NCBI RefSeq assembly: GCF_003634555.1
Contig: NZ_RBKS01000001.1
Location: 1,488,001 to 1,552,000 of the forward strand
DNA from: Frondihabitans australicus
GTDB taxonomy: Bacteria > Actinomycetota > Actinomycetes > Actinomycetales > Microbacteriaceae
Length of the DNA stretch: 64,000 bases
Direction of reading: 5' to 3'
Both the position numbers and the translations under genes were made by a program. How positions within the stretch are numbered: the stretch's first letter is position 1; each line of letters opens with the position of its first letter. The notes under the pieces are model-generated. The model saw only the letters and a program-made list of their open reading frames with translations. It did no database searches and was not told where the DNA came from. Positions 61,820-64,000 of this stretch are shown one piece after another.

Positions 61820-62203
61820 TCAGTTCGAGAGCACCGACAGGATGTTGCCCGACGGGTCGAGGAACCACGCGATGTCGGGGCCGCGGTTCTGCGACTTGCC
61901 GCGCGCGACGCCCGCGTCGTCGGTCAGCCCCTCGTACCGCTCGAGAACGACGCCGTTCTCGGCGAGCTCCCCGACCGCCGCGTCGATGTCCTCCACTTCG
62001 AAGTTGAGGACGGTGAAGGTCGCGGGCACGTGGCCGTCGCCCTTCGGGTACGCGATGACGTGGCCGCCGTGCGGCAGCTCGATGTCGAGAATCCCCATCT
62101 CGTTCATCGTGCAGGCGAGCCCGAGCACGCCCTCGTAGAACTCTTTCGCTTCGTCCGCGTCGCGGACGCTGAAGCCCGAGAACGCGTGCCCTGTGGTCAG
62201 CAT
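61820..62203 (-). CDS. VOC (glyoxalase/bleomycin-resistance) family protein
   Basis: A 127-aa protein with the two beta-alpha-beta-beta-beta modules of the VOC fold. It begins MLTTGHAFSGFSVRDADEAKEFYEGVLGL and ends with a DPSGNILSVLSN segment that is usual in this family. A metal-binding role is possible (His in GHAFSGF, Glu in IELPHGG), but the substrate is unknown. The ATG at 62203 is preceded by AGGATGAG; a longer frame starts at 62230. It stands alone between the repeat-rich gap and the J-domain gene. Confidence 0.8.
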   Translation of the reverse strand: MLTTGHAFSGFSVRDADEAKEFYEGVLGLACTMNEMGILDIELPHGGHVIAYPKGDGHVPATFTVLNFEVEDIDAAVGELAENGVVLERYEGLTDDAGVARGKSQNRGPDIAWFLDPSGNILSVLSN

Positions 62204-62261
62204 GGGCTCATCCTGCCACCGAACCGGCACGGGTGGGGCGCAGGATCCGAACCATGCCCTG

Positions 62262-63203
62262 CTATACGAACTTCGCCGTCTGCTGGATCTGCGCGCGAAT
62301 GGCGAAGACGTCGATCCCGGGAGCCTGCGCGCCGCCCGCGAGGCCGCCCCGCAGCACGTGCGCGAGCACCGACCGGCGCACGACGAACGCCGTGGAGTGC
62401 CGCCCGCGGCCGATGGGCGAGACGGCGTCGGCGAGCGCGTCGTCGGGCACGACGATGAGCTGGGCGGTGAACGGCACCCGGCTGATCTTCTGGAACGCGC
62501 GCGAGCTGCGAGCGAGGGTGCGGGCGGGCTCCTCGCCGTGCCGGAGCCCGTCGCCCGAGAGCTCGCCCTTGACCAGCTTCACGGGTGCGCCCCAGTCCTC
62601 CGAGTTGATGGCGAAGAGGCCCCCGGGGCCGAGCACGATGTGGTCGAGCTCGGGCTCGCGCCCGGCTGCGACGTTGCTCCAGATCGTGAAGGCGATGCCG
62701 AGCTCCGAGACGATGCGGGCCGTCGTCTCCTCGGCGACCGCCTTCGCGAGCACGCGGCGGATCTCGGCGGGGGCGCTTCGCACGAGCGCAGGATCATAGA
62801 GATCCTCGACATCCGTTCCCCGACCCACCCACTCCCGCATCAGATCCAGGAACTCGACGCGCTCCTGCCCTCCCGGGTGGCCGTAGGCACGGGCGCGCGG
62901 CTTCGACTCGGGGCGGGGGCGCGGGGGTCTCGGGGCCCAGGAGCTCGAGCCCGAGGGGGTGTCTCCTGCTCCTGCGCCCCTCGGCACCGCGCGGTACCCG
63001 GTGTCGTAGCGGGCGCGGTCTTCGGGGGTGCCGATGAGCTCCCACGCGAGTTGAACCTGCCGGAATCGCTCGGGGGTGCCACCGAGGTCGGGGTGCGTCT
63101 CGCGGGCGAGACGGCGGTAGGCGCGACGCAGCTCGTCGGTCGAGGCGGTGGCGCTGACCCCGAGGACCTCGTACGGGGTGGCGGCGGCAGGGCTGTCGGT
63201 CAT
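62262..63203 (-). CDS. J-domain protein with NERD-like C-terminal domain
   Basis: A 313-aa fusion. Residues 8-70 are a J-domain with the HPD tripeptide at 37-39 (ARETHPDLGG), which stimulates Hsp70 ATPase. A Pro/Arg-rich linker (about 75-110) follows. The C-terminal part (about 140-313) includes ELDHIVLGPGGLFAIN (185-200), the core of NERD nuclease-related domains, though the usual lysine after the second strand is not clear. The ATG at 63203 follows the expected N-terminus of a J-domain. No dnaK/grpE is nearby. Confidence 0.78.
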   Translation of the reverse strand: MTDSPAAATPYEVLGVSATASTDELRRAYRRLARETHPDLGGTPERFRQVQLAWELIGTPEDRARYDTGYRAVPRGAGAGDTPSGSSSWAPRPPRPRPESKPRARAYGHPGGQERVEFLDLMREWVGRGTDVEDLYDPALVRSAPAEIRRVLAKAVAEETTARIVSELGIAFTIWSNVAAGREPELDHIVLGPGGLFAINSEDWGAPVKLVKGELSGDGLRHGEEPARTLARSSRAFQKISRVPFTAQLIVVPDDALADAVSPIGRGRHSTAFVVRRSVLAHVLRGGLAGGAQAPGIDVFAIRAQIQQTAKFV

Positions 63204-63292
63204 GTGTGCAGTGAGAATACCGGGCGCCCGCTGGAAAGCCGCGGCGCAGATCCGATGAAGTCTCTCGACGTCGATCATCTCGACGACACCTG

Positions 63293-63319
63293 TTGCATGC
63301 AAGTGCATAGACTTAAGTC
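63293..63319 (+). promoter_or_regulatory. Two palindromes over the glycerol dehydrogenase promoter
   Basis: Two perfect 10-bp palindromes, TTGCATGCAA (63293-63302) and GACTTAAGTC (63310-63319), flank and overlap a TAGACT -10 box (63308-63313) that sits 6 nt before the ATG. A regulator bound here would block the promoter. Confidence 0.55.
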
Positions 63320-64000
63320 ATGACAAACCCCATCAGAACCGTCATCAGCCCCGGCCGCTACGTGCAGGGCAAGGGCGCCATGAGCCGCCTCGGCGGCTAC
63401 GTCAAGGAGATCGGGCAGACCGCTCTGATCGTCTCGGACGACTTCGTCTGGGGCGTGGTCGGCGAGCAGGTCTCCGCCGACTTCGCCGACAGCGGCATCG
63501 CCTTCACCCGGGTCGGCTTCGGCCGCTTCGCCACTCCCGCCGCCGTCGACTCGCTCGTCGAGGCCATCCGCTCGGGCGGGGTGGACGTGATCGTCGGCCT
63601 CGGCGGCGGCAGCGCCATCGACGCGGCGAAGTCGGCGGGCCACCTCGCCGGGATCCGCTGGGTGAGCGTTCCGACCGTCGCGTCGACCGATGCGCCCACC
63701 TCTGCCCTCGCCGTGATCTACACGGAGGAGGGCGAGTTCATCGAGTACCGCTTCTTCCCGCACAACCCCGACCTCGTGCTCATCGACACCCAGCTCGTCG
63801 CGAACGCGCCGGTCGCCTTCCTCGTCGCCGGCATCGGCGACGCCCTCGCGACCTGGCTCGAGGCACGCGCCACGCAGCGCTCCAACTCGCTCACGATGGC
63901 CGGCGGCCTGCCGACGCAGACCGGCACGGCGCTGGCGAAGCTGTCGTGGGACATCATCCACGAGAACGCCCTGTCGGCCCTCGACTCGGTGCGCGACCAC
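63320..64000 (+). CDS. gldA: Glycerol dehydrogenase family protein, N-terminal part
   Basis: The first 227 codons of an iron/zinc-dependent alcohol dehydrogenase of the GldA group, cut by the window end. The NAD-binding GLGGGSAIDAAKSAG, the VPTVASTDAPTSALAVIY segment and GIGDALATW, whose Asp is a metal ligand, are present; the metal-binding histidines would lie beyond the end. It would oxidise glycerol to dihydroxyacetone. Start ATG at 63320, probably leaderless. Other family members (for example glycerol-1-phosphate dehydrogenase) are less likely. Confidence 0.88.
   Translation, partial: MTNPIRTVISPGRYVQGKGAMSRLGGYVKEIGQTALIVSDDFVWGVVGEQVSADFADSGIAFTRVGFGRFATPAAVDSLVEAIRSGGVDVIVGLGGGSAIDAAKSAGHLAGIRWVSVPTVASTDAPTSALAVIYTEEGEFIEYRFFPHNPDLVLIDTQLVANAPVAFLVAGIGDALATWLEARATQRSNSLTMAGGLPTQTGTALAKLSWDIIHENALSALDSVRDH

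Overview
The window is a high-GC (roughly 70 %) actinobacterial chromosome segment, most likely from a member of the Microbacteriaceae. The support is a full dcw cluster without ftsA or murB/ddl but with sepF, yggT and divIVA; the three-part actinobacterial bcc-aa3 respiratory genes with a CtaF subunit; a MurE that lacks the classical DNPR motif for meso-diaminopimelate; and many GTG starts and leaderless promoters. The genus cannot be fixed from the sequence. No rRNA, tRNA, IS element, prophage or CRISPR array was found.

Layout. 1-1.1 kb: 3' part of glpK, facing trpD across a shared terminator. 2.3-6.6 kb (+): ctaE-qcrC-qcrA-qcrB. 7.4-10.5 kb (-): ctaC-ctaD-ctaF. These two operons encode one cytochrome bcc-aa3 supercomplex and converge on a non-coding stretch of about 0.7 kb that holds a 16-bp minisatellite. 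10.6-19.7 kb: erpA-like Fe-S carrier, M20 dipeptidase, a DUF3043 membrane protein, pyrD-nrdR, hisD and dnaE.

19.7-39.9 kb (all -): the division and wall cluster, read from mraZ: rsmH, ftsL, ftsI, murE, murF, mraY, murD, ftsW, murG, murC, ftsQ, ftsZ, yggS, sepF, yggT, divIVA, lspA, rluD. Most mur/fts genes overlap by 4 bp. Three MraZ boxes precede mraZ, and a palindrome lies in the ftsZ leader.

40-51 kb: a block resembling Mycobacterium Rv2173-Rv2187 (polyprenyl synthase, Rv2175c-like DNA-binding protein, LysM protein, PknL-like PASTA kinase, aroG, plsC, ROK glucokinase). It also holds an AMP-binding protein with degraded catalytic motifs and a peptide deformylase. 51-59.8 kb: pyruvate carboxylase, an orphan ParA-like ATPase, and the garA-ftsR-merR signalling/division regulators, divergent from a membrane HtrA protease. 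59.8-64 kb: accessory genes (Nudix-PIN fusion, repeat-bearing DUF4190 protein, VOC protein, J-domain/NERD fusion) and the 5' part of a glycerol dehydrogenase.

Themes: the cluster is a growth and division control region in which wall synthesis, Z-ring genes, a PASTA kinase, its likely FHA and DNA-binding partners, and MerR regulators lie close together. The features most worth follow-up are the shared ftsZ/merR operator-like element, the degraded acyl-CoA synthetase, the cluster of TCCTCC(C/T)GA motifs near 61.5 kb, the 16-bp minisatellite, and nine genes with a -10 box 6-8 nt from the start codon.
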